DNA from: UBA10906 sp049296695
GTDB taxonomy: Bacteria > Pseudomonadota > Gammaproteobacteria > Methylococcales > Methylomonadaceae
Length of the DNA stretch: 12,228 nucleotides
Assembly (NCBI GenBank): GCA_049296695.1
Contig: JBAQSX010000041.1
Location: forward strand, 1 to 12,228
Direction: 5' to 3'
Shown: piece by piece, positions 6,597 through 12,228 of the stretch
Position numbering within the stretch: position 1 is the first letter of the stretch
Layout: each line of letters begins with the position of its first letter
The notes under the pieces: model-generated
What the model was told of the DNA's origin: nothing
Database searches by the model: none
Seen by the model: the letters and a program-made list of their open reading frames with translations, nothing else
Position numbers and translations under genes: made by a program

Positions 6597-7139
6597 ATTT
6601 TTACGTTTCAAAATTTCCTTTACTAATTTACTCACAAGCTGCACAACTTCATTTTTTTCACGCGCATCAAGACGCATCACTGTGCAATTAAAACCATGCT
6701 CTAACACATATTGATGATATTCAATTAATAGGGTATTGGTATTATTATCATCATAATGAGTCACGGCAATAATAGCAGGATAATTTTTCAAAAATTCTTT
6801 ATGGAATTGTAAATAATAATCTAATTCAGCTAAAGGATTAGTATGACCATTATCAATCATAATTACCATACCCAGCGCACCTTTGCATAAAATACTTGCC
6901 ATAAAATCAAAACGACGTTGCCCCGGTGTACCGTAAATATGCAGTTTTATTCCCTCAATATGGAGGATACCGTATTCCATCGCCACAGTGGTTGAAGGTT
7001 TTCTATGCAAAGCCTCATCTTCGGTAGCTTTGGCTTCTGTGCCAATAACTGGAACTTCGCTAATTACATTAATACTGGTGGTTTTTCCCGAACCCACATT
7101 GCCCGCAAATACCAGTTTAAGCGGTTCTAAATCATTCAT
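6576..7139 (-). CDS. Small Ras-like GTPase of the COG2229/MglA-like group, C-terminus rewritten by MITE B
   Basis: The 187-residue protein has P-loop GNVGSGKT (13-20), a switch I threonine pair (50-51), GTPGQ (70-74) where most GTPases have DTPGQ, THYD (127-130) in place of NKxD, and DAR (158-160) near the G5 position. A GTPG form of the G3 motif is usual in COG2229, whose members often sit beside kinases and roadblock proteins and act as polarity or signalling switches. No roadblock gene is visible here. GAGG about 10 nt before the ATG is a fair Shine-Dalgarno. It lies between a REC-pseudokinase and a hybrid kinase on the same strand, so a signalling role is likely. The last six codons and the stop come from the inserted element. 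Without it the protein would end KRKNNH, so the main fold is intact. Confidence 0.88.
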   Translation of the reverse strand: MNDLEPLKLVFAGNVGSGKTTSINVISEVPVIGTEAKATEDEALHRKPSTTVAMEYGILHIEGIKLHIYGTPGQRRFDFMASILCKGALGMVIMIDNGHTNPLAELDYYLQFHKEFLKNYPAIIAVTHYDDNNTNTLLIEYHQYVLEHGFNCTVMRLDAREKNEVVQLVSKLVKEILKRKNGSASKE

Positions 7140-7201
7140 AATGGCATAACCTCAAGTATTGCTGATTTTAGTGATAGTATGATTTTAGTTTTATTACCAA
7201 A

Positions 7202-7230
7202 ATTACAATATAATCTTATAGTGATGTAAA
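7202..7230 (-). promoter_or_regulatory. Probable promoter of the GTPase gene
   Basis: On the minus strand TTTACA (7225-7230), a 17-bp spacer and TGTAAT (7202-7207) each match the sigma-70 consensus at five of six positions. Transcription would start near 7195, about 55 nt before the GTPase ATG. The 216-bp gap after the upstream gene leaves room for an independent promoter. Confidence 0.45.
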
Positions 7231-7355
7231 TTTTAAATAGTATTAAAACGACTGCCAATCCTTTAAAGAACTAAGCAATCGTGCTATTGATAAACATCAA
7301 TATAAAATTGAAATACTCTATTTGTAATTTAGTGATTCAAGTAATAAACGTATGC

Positions 7356-8456
7356 TTATACTGTTTTTAATACCACTTTCATACAGCTACCACAACCTGA
7401 GGTACTATCAATACTAATACTACCCCCTGATTTTTCAATAAAATGACAAGCCAATGCTAAACCCAAGCTATTACAGGCTTGGGGTAATTTGGTGCTAAAT
7501 AAAGGATCAACAATTAGAGAATAAAGATTTTCAGCCTCAGCATTATTATCGCAAACCGAAATAATTAATTGTTTAGCATCGCTAGGTTCAACAGTAATTT
7601 TAATACAGGCTAATTCACAGTGTTGCACTGCCTCATAAGCGTTGAGTAATAAATGCACTAAAACGTGCATTAAACCTTCTGAACTGCATTGTACGCGTGC
7701 TAAATTGGCGGCTAAATGGGTTTGAATTTGAATATTGGACTCAAGCATTTTATTACTGAGTAATTCTAAAACCTGCGCTAATACAGTAGTTACCTGACAA
7801 GTTTCAGTGCTTGATTGCACTGAAATAGATTTGATATATAACTGCATATTATGCACAACCAAATCGATACGATCGATATAATTAGTCGCTTGATAAGATA
7901 AGTCCAATAATTCTGGGTTATCGGCATATTGTTCTTGTGCTAAAGCAACTAATTGTTGTAAACCTTGCAAAGGGGTATTAATTTCTTTAGTGACGCTATC
8001 AATTAATGTCCCTATAGAAGCAAGATTTTCTAATTGCAATAAATGCGCTTGCCTATTTTGTAATTGTTTAAAATAGGTTCTGCTTTGTAATAAATTTTTC
8101 ACCCGCACTAATAATTCAATTCTATCGACAGGTTTATTTAAAAAATCATCGACCCCAATTTTTAAAGCCTCAATACGTTTATCAGGGGCATCAACAACTG
8201 TCACCACAACCACTGGAATTTGACGGGTTTCAGGATTTTCTTTTAATTGCTTGGCCACTTGAAAACCGTCTAAACCGGGCATGACTAAATCTAATAGAAT
8301 TAAATCAGGTTTATATTCAGCAATAACGTTCAAAGCCTGCTCGCCATTAGCGGCAAGTACCACTTTGTAGTTTTCGGCTTCTAGCCAAATTTTTAATAAT
8401 TCTTGTTGAAAATAATCATCTTCTATGACCAGTAAGGTATAAGTATTTCTTTGCAT
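7356..8456 (-). CDS. Response regulator fused to a degenerate histidine kinase (REC-pseudokinase)
   Basis: The 366-residue protein starts with a canonical receiver: E12, D13 and D14, phospho-accepting D56 (LILLDLVMPGLDG), T86 and K108. A linker helix leads to a dimerisation segment, LENLASIGT then VTKEINTPL (142-163). Here the phospho-accepting His expected in the VAHEINNPL-type motif is Lys157 (codon AAA at 7986-7988). The ATPase-like domain keeps N272 (LLLNAYEA), DPLFSTK and SLGLALA, but its G1 box reads DNNAEAEN without the usual glycines. Autophosphorylation therefore looks impossible and ATP binding doubtful. It could be a phosphorylation-controlled scaffold or a regulator of the neighbouring hybrid kinase. 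AGAGGA (8462-8467) 5 nt before the ATG is a good ribosome-binding site. It is the first gene of the minus-strand signalling block. Confidence 0.88.
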   Translation of the reverse strand: MQRNTYTLLVIEDDYFQQELLKIWLEAENYKVVLAANGEQALNVIAEYKPDLILLDLVMPGLDGFQVAKQLKENPETRQIPVVVVTVVDAPDKRIEALKIGVDDFLNKPVDRIELLVRVKNLLQSRTYFKQLQNRQAHLLQLENLASIGTLIDSVTKEINTPLQGLQQLVALAQEQYADNPELLDLSYQATNYIDRIDLVVHNMQLYIKSISVQSSTETCQVTTVLAQVLELLSNKMLESNIQIQTHLAANLARVQCSSEGLMHVLVHLLLNAYEAVQHCELACIKITVEPSDAKQLIISVCDNNAEAENLYSLIVDPLFSTKLPQACNSLGLALACHFIEKSGGSISIDSTSGCGSCMKVVLKTV

Positions 8457-8781
8457 GAGCGTCCTCTTAATAAAATTGATTAGACTAATAATGAAATTGG
8501 GGTGCTTTTTAAAAATTTAACTGAATATATTTAACTGATAGTTATTTAATGAATGTGTATGTCTTATAACGACATGCTATTGTAAGGGCAGATTTAAATT
8601 ATTACTTTAAACAATTGGATTATGGTATACACGCTAAAAGCGATAACTATAAATAGTGAAGGCGGGCTTAAGGAGGGATTTTTATTTGACAAAGAGACGC
8701 GCTTTTTAAAAAGTAAGGCGTAATTTATTAGCATTAGTTATTGGCGTATAACTCAAGCTAATAAAATACGCCCAAGTACCA
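8457..8781. other. Intergenic region with tandem ATTTAACTGA boxes; no gene seen
   Basis: I find no credible ORF in these 325 bp. They must contain the promoter of the REC-pseudokinase gene, although no -35/-10 pair stands out. Two identical 10-mers ATTTAACTGA lie at 8515-8524 and 8529-8538, 14 bp apart, about 60-80 bp upstream of that gene's start. They could be tandem regulator sites. The part near 8717-8772 is a long hairpin next to the cyclophilin gene. Confidence 0.4.
8717..8772 (-). terminator. Long hairpin at the 3' end of the cyclophilin gene
   Basis: Arms 8717-8732 and 8757-8772 (GGCGTA...TTAGC type) pair at 15 of 16 positions. The loop holds a second stem, AGTTAT (8736-8741) with ATAACT (8748-8753). 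It begins 9 nt after the cyclophilin stop codon. On the minus strand the stem is followed by TTAC and then five T residues, so termination or mRNA end protection is plausible. Confidence 0.5.
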
Positions 8782-9363
8782 TTATTCTACAATTTCAGCT
8801 TTTTCAATAACGATGTCAGTTTTAGGGACATCTTGATAATAACTTTTATTACCTGTAGGTTGCTTTGCCATTGCATCAACTACATCCATGCCTTCAATAA
8901 CTTCACCAAATACCGCATATCCCCAACCATTGGCATTTTTAGCTGAGAAATTTAAAAAGCCATTATCTTTATAATTAATAAAAAACTGTGCTGTGGCTGA
9001 ATGCGGGTCATTAGTACGCGCCATCGCTAAGGTGCCACGGGTATTTTTTAAACCATTATCGGCTTCATTTTGAATGGGGGCGTGGACTGCTTTTTGATTA
9101 AAGTCTTTATCAAAACCGCCGCCTTGCGCCATAAAATCAGGAATAACCCGATGAAAAATAGTGCCGTTATAAAAGCCTTCTTTAACATAACTTAAAAAAT
9201 TAGCCACCGATAAGGGGGCTTTTTCAGCGTTTAATTGAATAGTAATCGCACCTAAAGTTGTTGTTAATTTAACTTTAGTAGAGGTGTCGGTCATTTTGTT
9301 TTCCTTTGCAAAAGAGAGTGTTGTAGTAAAAAGTAACATCATGGTAATGATGAAAATTCGCAT
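8782..9363 (-). CDS. Cyclophilin-type peptidyl-prolyl cis-trans isomerase with an N-terminal signal peptide
   Basis: The 193-residue protein isomerises Xaa-Pro bonds during folding. A signal peptide is evident: MRIF, a hydrophobic stretch, then LSFA with probable cleavage after A19, so the long form should be periplasmic. The cyclophilin domain covers about 30-192, with FHRVIPDFMAQGGGF (70-84; catalytic Arg72, Gln80), NTRGTLAMART (107-117), SATAQFFIN (122-130; Phe127) and GWGYAVFGEV (146-155). The body resembles E. coli cytoplasmic PpiB more than periplasmic PpiA, as I remember them. AAGGA lies 8 nt before the ATG at 9363. A second AAGGA lies 7 nt before an in-frame ATG at 9294 (Met24), which would give a cytoplasmic form without the signal peptide. 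The gene is divergent from cysS, and a long hairpin follows its stop. Confidence 0.95.
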   Translation of the reverse strand: MRIFIITMMLLFTTTLSFAKENKMTDTSTKVKLTTTLGAITIQLNAEKAPLSVANFLSYVKEGFYNGTIFHRVIPDFMAQGGGFDKDFNQKAVHAPIQNEADNGLKNTRGTLAMARTNDPHSATAQFFINYKDNGFLNFSAKNANGWGYAVFGEVIEGMDVVDAMAKQPTGNKSYYQDVPKTDIVIEKAEIVE

Positions 9364-9413
9364 GTTTTTTTTCCTTGAAAAGTCAAAAGTTGTTAATTCT
9401 AGGTGTTTTTAAC

Positions 9414-9442
9414 TTGAAAGAGAAGTCTGTGCTTGTTAAATT
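9414..9442 (+). promoter_or_regulatory. Probable cysS promoter
   Basis: TTGAAA (9414-9419), a 17-bp spacer and TAAATT (9437-9442) on the plus strand. The expected start near 9449 gives a leader of about 25 nt before the cysS ATG. It lies in the 110-bp gap shared with the divergent cyclophilin gene. Confidence 0.4.
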
Positions 9443-9473
9443 GTACGGCTTTTAACAAACCTCAATTATCATC

Positions 9474-10850
9474 ATGTTGAAAATATATAATACTTTAAGC
9501 CGCAAAAAAGAAATATTTACCCCAAAAGTAGCAGGCAGAGTGGGCATGTATGTTTGTGGTATGACAGTTTATGATTATTGCCATATCGGTCATGCCCGCG
9601 TCATGGTGGTTTTTGATACCGTGGCGCGTTATTTGCGATATTCAGGCTATGAATTAACCTATGTGCGCAATATAACCGATATTGACGATAAAATTATTCA
9701 ACGCGCCAATGAAAATGGTGAAGATTTTAATCAATTAACTGAGCGGTTTATTATTGCCATGCACGAGGATGAAAAAGCCTTGTCAGTATTACCGCCCGAT
9801 AGTGAACCCAAAGCCACGCAATCGATTAATGCTATTATTACTATGATTGAAAGCTTAATTACTAAAGGTTTTGCCTATATTGGTCATAATGGTGATGTTT
9901 TTTATAGCGTGAATAACTTTGCTAATTACGGGCAATTATCAGGTAAGAATTTAGCGGATTTACAAGCGGGTGAAAGAGTTGATATTGATAATGCCAAAAA
10001 TAATCCTTTAGATTTTGTTTTATGGAAAATGGCAAAAGTAAATGAACCCGCGTGGCAATCACCTTGGGGCTTGGGTCGGCCGGGTTGGCATATTGAATGT
10101 TCGGCAATGTCAACGTGTTGTTTGGGTAATTCTTTTGATATTCATGGCGGCGGTATGGATTTACAATTTCCGCATCATGAAAATGAAATAGCCCAATCAG
10201 AAGGGGCAACGGGGGAGAAGTTTGTTAATTATTGGATGCACAATGGTTTTGTTAGAGTTAATGAAGAAAAGATGTCAAAATCTTTAAATAACTTCTTTAC
10301 CGTGCGCGAAGTATTAAAACAATATCAACCCGAAATTGTACGCTTTTTTATATTATCAAGTCATTACCGTAGTCCATTAAATTATTCTGACGAACAATTA
10401 AATGAAGCGCATTCAGCTTTAACGCGTTTATATACGGCTTTGCGTGGCGTTGAAATAGTAGATAATGGTTTGTTATTAAATGATGCTATTGAACGTTTTA
10501 AACAAGCAATGGATGATGATTTTAATACGCCAGTCGCTTTAGCAGTATTATTTGATTTAGCCAGAGATTTAAATAAAGCTAAAAACCACGAGCCTGATAA
10601 TATTCAAGCTTTAGCCAATACCTTAAAATATCTAGCTAGTTTATTGGGGATTTTGCAAGATAATCCTGACGGTTTTTTACAAGGCAATAATGACGATGAC
10701 GCGTTAATTGAAGCGCAAATTCAAGCGAGAATTACCGCTAAAAAAGCCAAAGAATGGGCTACTGCGGACAAAATCCGCAATGATTTAAAAGCGCAGGGGA
10801 TTATTTTAGAAGATAGCCCAGATGGTAATACGAGTTGGCGTAGAGAATAA
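9474..10850 (+). CDS. cysS: Cysteine--tRNA ligase
   Basis: A class I aminoacyl-tRNA synthetase that charges tRNA-Cys with cysteine in the cytoplasm. The 458-residue product is of normal family length. Visible signatures are YVCGMTVYDYCHIGHAR (26-42), containing the HIGH motif and zinc ligand Cys28; the further zinc ligands Cys209 (WHIECS), His234 and Glu238 (FPHHENEIAQSEG); and KMSKS at 266-270 (EEKMSKSLNNFF). The C-terminal anticodon-binding region ends in the ATADKIRNDL and EDSPDGNTSW type sequence typical of bacterial CysS. No obvious Shine-Dalgarno precedes the ATG at 9474, but the LKIYNTLSRKK start fits the family. The gene is complete. A dispersed hairpin repeat starts 20 bp after its stop. 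Confidence 0.98.
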   Translation: MLKIYNTLSRKKEIFTPKVAGRVGMYVCGMTVYDYCHIGHARVMVVFDTVARYLRYSGYELTYVRNITDIDDKIIQRANENGEDFNQLTERFIIAMHEDEKALSVLPPDSEPKATQSINAIITMIESLITKGFAYIGHNGDVFYSVNNFANYGQLSGKNLADLQAGERVDIDNAKNNPLDFVLWKMAKVNEPAWQSPWGLGRPGWHIECSAMSTCCLGNSFDIHGGGMDLQFPHHENEIAQSEGATGEKFVNYWMHNGFVRVNEEKMSKSLNNFFTVREVLKQYQPEIVRFFILSSHYRSPLNYSDEQLNEAHSALTRLYTALRGVEIVDNGLLLNDAIERFKQAMDDDFNTPVALAVLFDLARDLNKAKNHEPDNIQALANTLKYLASLLGILQDNPDGFLQGNNDDDALIEAQIQARITAKKAKEWATADKIRNDLKAQGIILEDSPDGNTSWRRE

Positions 10851-10869
10851 AATAATAATTAATTATTCT

Positions 10870-10956
10870 ATTATCTGAATCAGGATTTACAGGATTTCGA
10901 GATTCACAGGATTTATCCTGAAAAATCTTATAACCATAGAAAATCCTGATTCAGAC
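10870..10956 (+). repeat. Dispersed AATCAGGATT hairpin repeat, copy 2
   Basis: The most symmetrical copy. Outer arms TCTGAATCAGGATTT (10874-10888) and its exact complement (10941-10955) pair over 15 bp. An inner hairpin CAGGAT-TT-ATCCTG lies at 10907-10920. It begins with the same ATTATCTGAATCAGG string as copies 1 and 3 and sits 20 bp after the cysS stop, in the same orientation relative to the upstream gene. An AT palindrome AATAATTAATTATT (10854-10867) lies between cysS and the repeat. Confidence 0.8.
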
Positions 10957-10994
10957 GCAAATAAGCTAAGTAGTTACAATAAAAAAATAATTAA

Positions 10995-11024
10995 TTGTAG
11001 CCTGATTAATTTATTGTGTATTAT
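10995..11024 (+). promoter_or_regulatory. Possible promoter of the small secreted protein gene
   Basis: TTGTAG (10995-11000), an 18-bp spacer and TATTAT (11019-11024). Transcription would start near 11031, about 56 nt before the ATG. The -35 match is moderate. Confidence 0.3.
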
Positions 11025-11086
11025 ATGAATCGCAGTTTAATAAGTCCTGAGTTACGTTATTACTTCCCCTTACTTGAGAGTATGTT

Positions 11087-11377
11087 ATGAAAACTAAGCA
11101 ATCTAAAATTTTAGCTTTACTGGCTTTGCTGATTTTCAGCGTTATGTCTATTCATGTTTTTGCTAAAGAAATAGAAACCGCCTCGGCTAATGGTAAATAT
11201 GCCCAGTTACTTAAAGAAATTAGCTGTCCTAAAGATAGCGCACAATATGGTAAATTCACTGATTATGGTTATTGGGAAGGCGGTCTGTGGTGTGGACAGC
11301 AAGGCCCGGCGGGTTATTGGGTATGGTTAAAACCTACTTGGTATGTTTGGGGTTATAAAGTCCAAGATAATCACTAA
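11087..11377 (+). CDS. Small secreted Trp/Tyr-rich protein of unknown function
   Basis: I do not recognise a named family. The 96-residue product has a clear signal peptide: basic MKTKQSK, a hydrophobic core LALLALLIFSVM, and probable cleavage after VFA at residue 26. The mature part is about 70 residues. Its C-terminal half is packed with aromatics and glycine (YGYWEGGLWCGQQGPAGYW, then WLKPTWYVWGYK), with six Trp and six Tyr between residues 54 and 90. There are only two cysteines, C47 and C69, which could form one disulfide in the periplasm. It has no lipobox. It starts after the repeat behind cysS and ends 30 bp before fchA, so it may share a transcript with fchA, though the proteins have no obvious functional link. 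The composition and signal peptide support a real gene. Confidence 0.8.
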   Translation: MKTKQSKILALLALLIFSVMSIHVFAKEIETASANGKYAQLLKEISCPKDSAQYGKFTDYGYWEGGLWCGQQGPAGYWVWLKPTWYVWGYKVQDNH

Positions 11378-11407
11378 AATTAATAAAACGAAGTTGAGTA
11401 TTTAATA

Positions 11408-12037
11408 ATGAGCCATATAACAGAGCAATCCATTCAAACGTTTCTTGATGAATTAGCCAGTAAATCAGCAACACCCGGTGGCGGTAGTGTGGCGGCATTA
11501 ATGGGGGCGCAATCAGCGGCTTTAATTAGTATGGTGTGTAATTTAACTATTGGTAAAGCCAAATATGTTGAAGTGGAAGCCGATATGCAGGCTTTATTAA
11601 TAGATGCTGAAAAATTACGCGCTCAATTAACCGATTTTATTCAAGCCGACGTGGATGTATTTAATCGTTTAATGAGCTGTTACGGTTTGCCTAAAGCCAC
11701 TGAGCAAGAACAAGCGGCGCGTAGTTTGGCAATTCAAGCAGTATTAAAAGAAGCCACGCAAATACCCCTAGATTGTGCTAAAGCTTGTGCTGAGGCAATT
11801 ACTTTGAGTCGTATTGCTACTGAAAAAGGCAGTAAAGCGGTGATTAGTGATGCGGGAGCGGCGGTGATGTGCGCTTATAGTGGTTTAAAAACAGCGGCAT
11901 TAAATGTTTATATTAATGCGAATAGTTTAAAAGATAGAGACTTTGCTGAAAGCAAATTAGCTGAATTGGCTTTGATTTTACAAGACGCGGATATCAATAC
12001 TGATGAAATTTATAATCAAGTGAAGGCGAGTTTGTAA
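11408..12037 (+). CDS. fchA: FchA/FTCD-C family protein: methenyltetrahydrofolate cyclohydrolase or formimino-THF cyclodeaminase
   Basis: The 209 residues are those of a stand-alone cyclodeaminase/cyclohydrolase domain, the form found as FchA, and are mainly helical. Family signatures are ATPGGGSVAALMGAQSAAL (21-39) near the N-terminus, a central helix with ADVDVFNRLM, and SDAGAAVMCAYSGLKTAALNV in the C-terminal half. FchA-type enzymes hydrolyse 5,10-methenyl-THF to 10-formyl-THF, a step in folate C1 metabolism and, with MtdA and formate-THF ligase, in methylotrophy. The related cyclodeaminase acts on 5-formimino-THF in histidine breakdown. No mtdA, folD or hut gene is within view, so the substrate cannot be decided from the window. 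The symbol is by family. The Shine-Dalgarno is weak. The protein is complete and a dispersed hairpin repeat follows. Confidence 0.88.
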   Translation: MSHITEQSIQTFLDELASKSATPGGGSVAALMGAQSAALISMVCNLTIGKAKYVEVEADMQALLIDAEKLRAQLTDFIQADVDVFNRLMSCYGLPKATEQEQAARSLAIQAVLKEATQIPLDCAKACAEAITLSRIATEKGSKAVISDAGAAVMCAYSGLKTAALNVYINANSLKDRDFAESKLAELALILQDADINTDEIYNQVKASL

Positions 12038-12061
12038 TATAAAGTTACGGTGTTGATTCAT

Positions 12062-12120
12062 ATTATCTGAATCAGGATTTACAGGATTAGAAGATTAACA
12101 AGATAATCCTGTAAATCCAT
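12062..12120 (+). repeat. Dispersed AATCAGGATT hairpin repeat, copy 3
   Basis: A shorter copy, 24 bp after the fchA stop, starting with the same ATTATCTGAATCAGG. GGATTTACAGGATT (12075-12088) and its perfect complement AATCCTGTAAATCC (12105-12118) form a 14-bp stem with a 16-nt loop. The inner CAGGAT hairpin of the other copies is lost or altered. Confidence 0.75.
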
Positions 12121-12168
12121 TTTCCTTTAGACACAAGCTAAACAAAAAGCCGATAATTATTCCTGTAG

Positions 12169-12192
12169 AGACGTTGCACCGCAACGTCTTTT
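12169..12192 (+). repeat. AGACGTTGC hairpin repeat with a short T-run
   Basis: AGACGTTGC (12169-12177), ACC loop, GCAACGTCT (12181-12189): a perfect 9-bp stem followed by TTTT on the plus strand. It could terminate the fchA transcript, or be another dispersed palindromic repeat of the GTAGAGACGTTGC type, which I recall as widespread. No gene is seen from 12038 to the window end. Confidence 0.5.
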
Positions 12193-12228
12193 CACGCGAA
12201 ATTATCCAAAAAAAAGGCAGGTTTAAAA

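Noticed and set aside
8670..8709. Perfect AAGGAGG followed 9 nt later by TTG and a seven-codon frame ending TAA (8686-8709)
   Set aside because: No following gene on that strand makes a leader peptide meaningful, and such a short frame is not evidence of a gene.
9922..10209. A 95-codon open frame on the minus strand inside cysS
   Set aside because: It lies opposite the conserved catalytic region of cysS, has no ribosome-binding site and no family-like features; it is a shadow frame.
2509..12192. Repeats considered as a CRISPR array
   Set aside because: The three AATCAGGATT copies are kilobases apart, each is a self-complementary hairpin, and there are no regular spacers or cas genes.

Overview
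The window looks like the chromosome of an AT-rich gammaproteobacterium. The main evidence is the divergent pair of ffh (signal recognition particle GTPase) and a YpjD-type membrane protein, an arrangement I know from gammaproteobacteria. The base composition, the many dispersed hairpin repeats and the dense phosphorelay genes would suit a Thiotrichales/Beggiatoa-like sulfur bacterium, but that placement is only an inference.

Layout. 1-1439 holds a fragment of a dispersed repeat and ffh on the minus strand. 1602-2509 holds a probable promoter and ypjD on the plus strand. 2509-2593 is the first of three copies of a hairpin-forming repeat. 2600-8456 is a minus-strand signalling block. In transcription order it contains a response regulator fused to a degenerate histidine kinase, a small COG2229/MglA-like GTPase, a large hybrid histidine kinase (GAF-PAS-PAS-HisKA-HATPase-REC-REC), a single-domain response regulator and an HPt protein. 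The last three genes overlap and together supply the parts of a phosphorelay. 8782-9363 is an exported-looking cyclophilin on the minus strand. 9474-12037 holds cysS, a small Trp/Tyr-rich secreted protein of unknown function and an FchA/FTCD-C family enzyme, all on the plus strand. Copies two and three of the hairpin repeat follow cysS and fchA.

The most striking structure is in 6025-6604, between the GTPase and the hybrid kinase. Two short non-coding elements (115 and 157 bp) share nearly identical 23-24 bp terminal inverted repeats but have unrelated hairpin cores. Each is flanked by a perfect 8-bp target-site duplication (GTATTAAT and ATTTTTAC). The second element has inserted into the 3' end of the GTPase gene, so its terminal repeat now encodes the last six residues and the stop codon. 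A third, unrelated hairpin element (128 bp, flanked by TA) lies just upstream of the hybrid kinase. Removing the three elements in silico shrinks the GTPase-kinase gap from 551 bp to about 145 bp, so the signalling genes were once much closer together.

As a working model, the hybrid kinase senses a small ligand; its first PAS domain resembles the FixL haem-PAS and keeps the His and Arg positions. Phosphate would pass through its REC domains, the HPt protein and the small regulator. The GTPase and the REC-pseudokinase would act as further signalling or localisation components. No DNA-binding output domain and no roadblock (MglB-like) partner is visible in the window.
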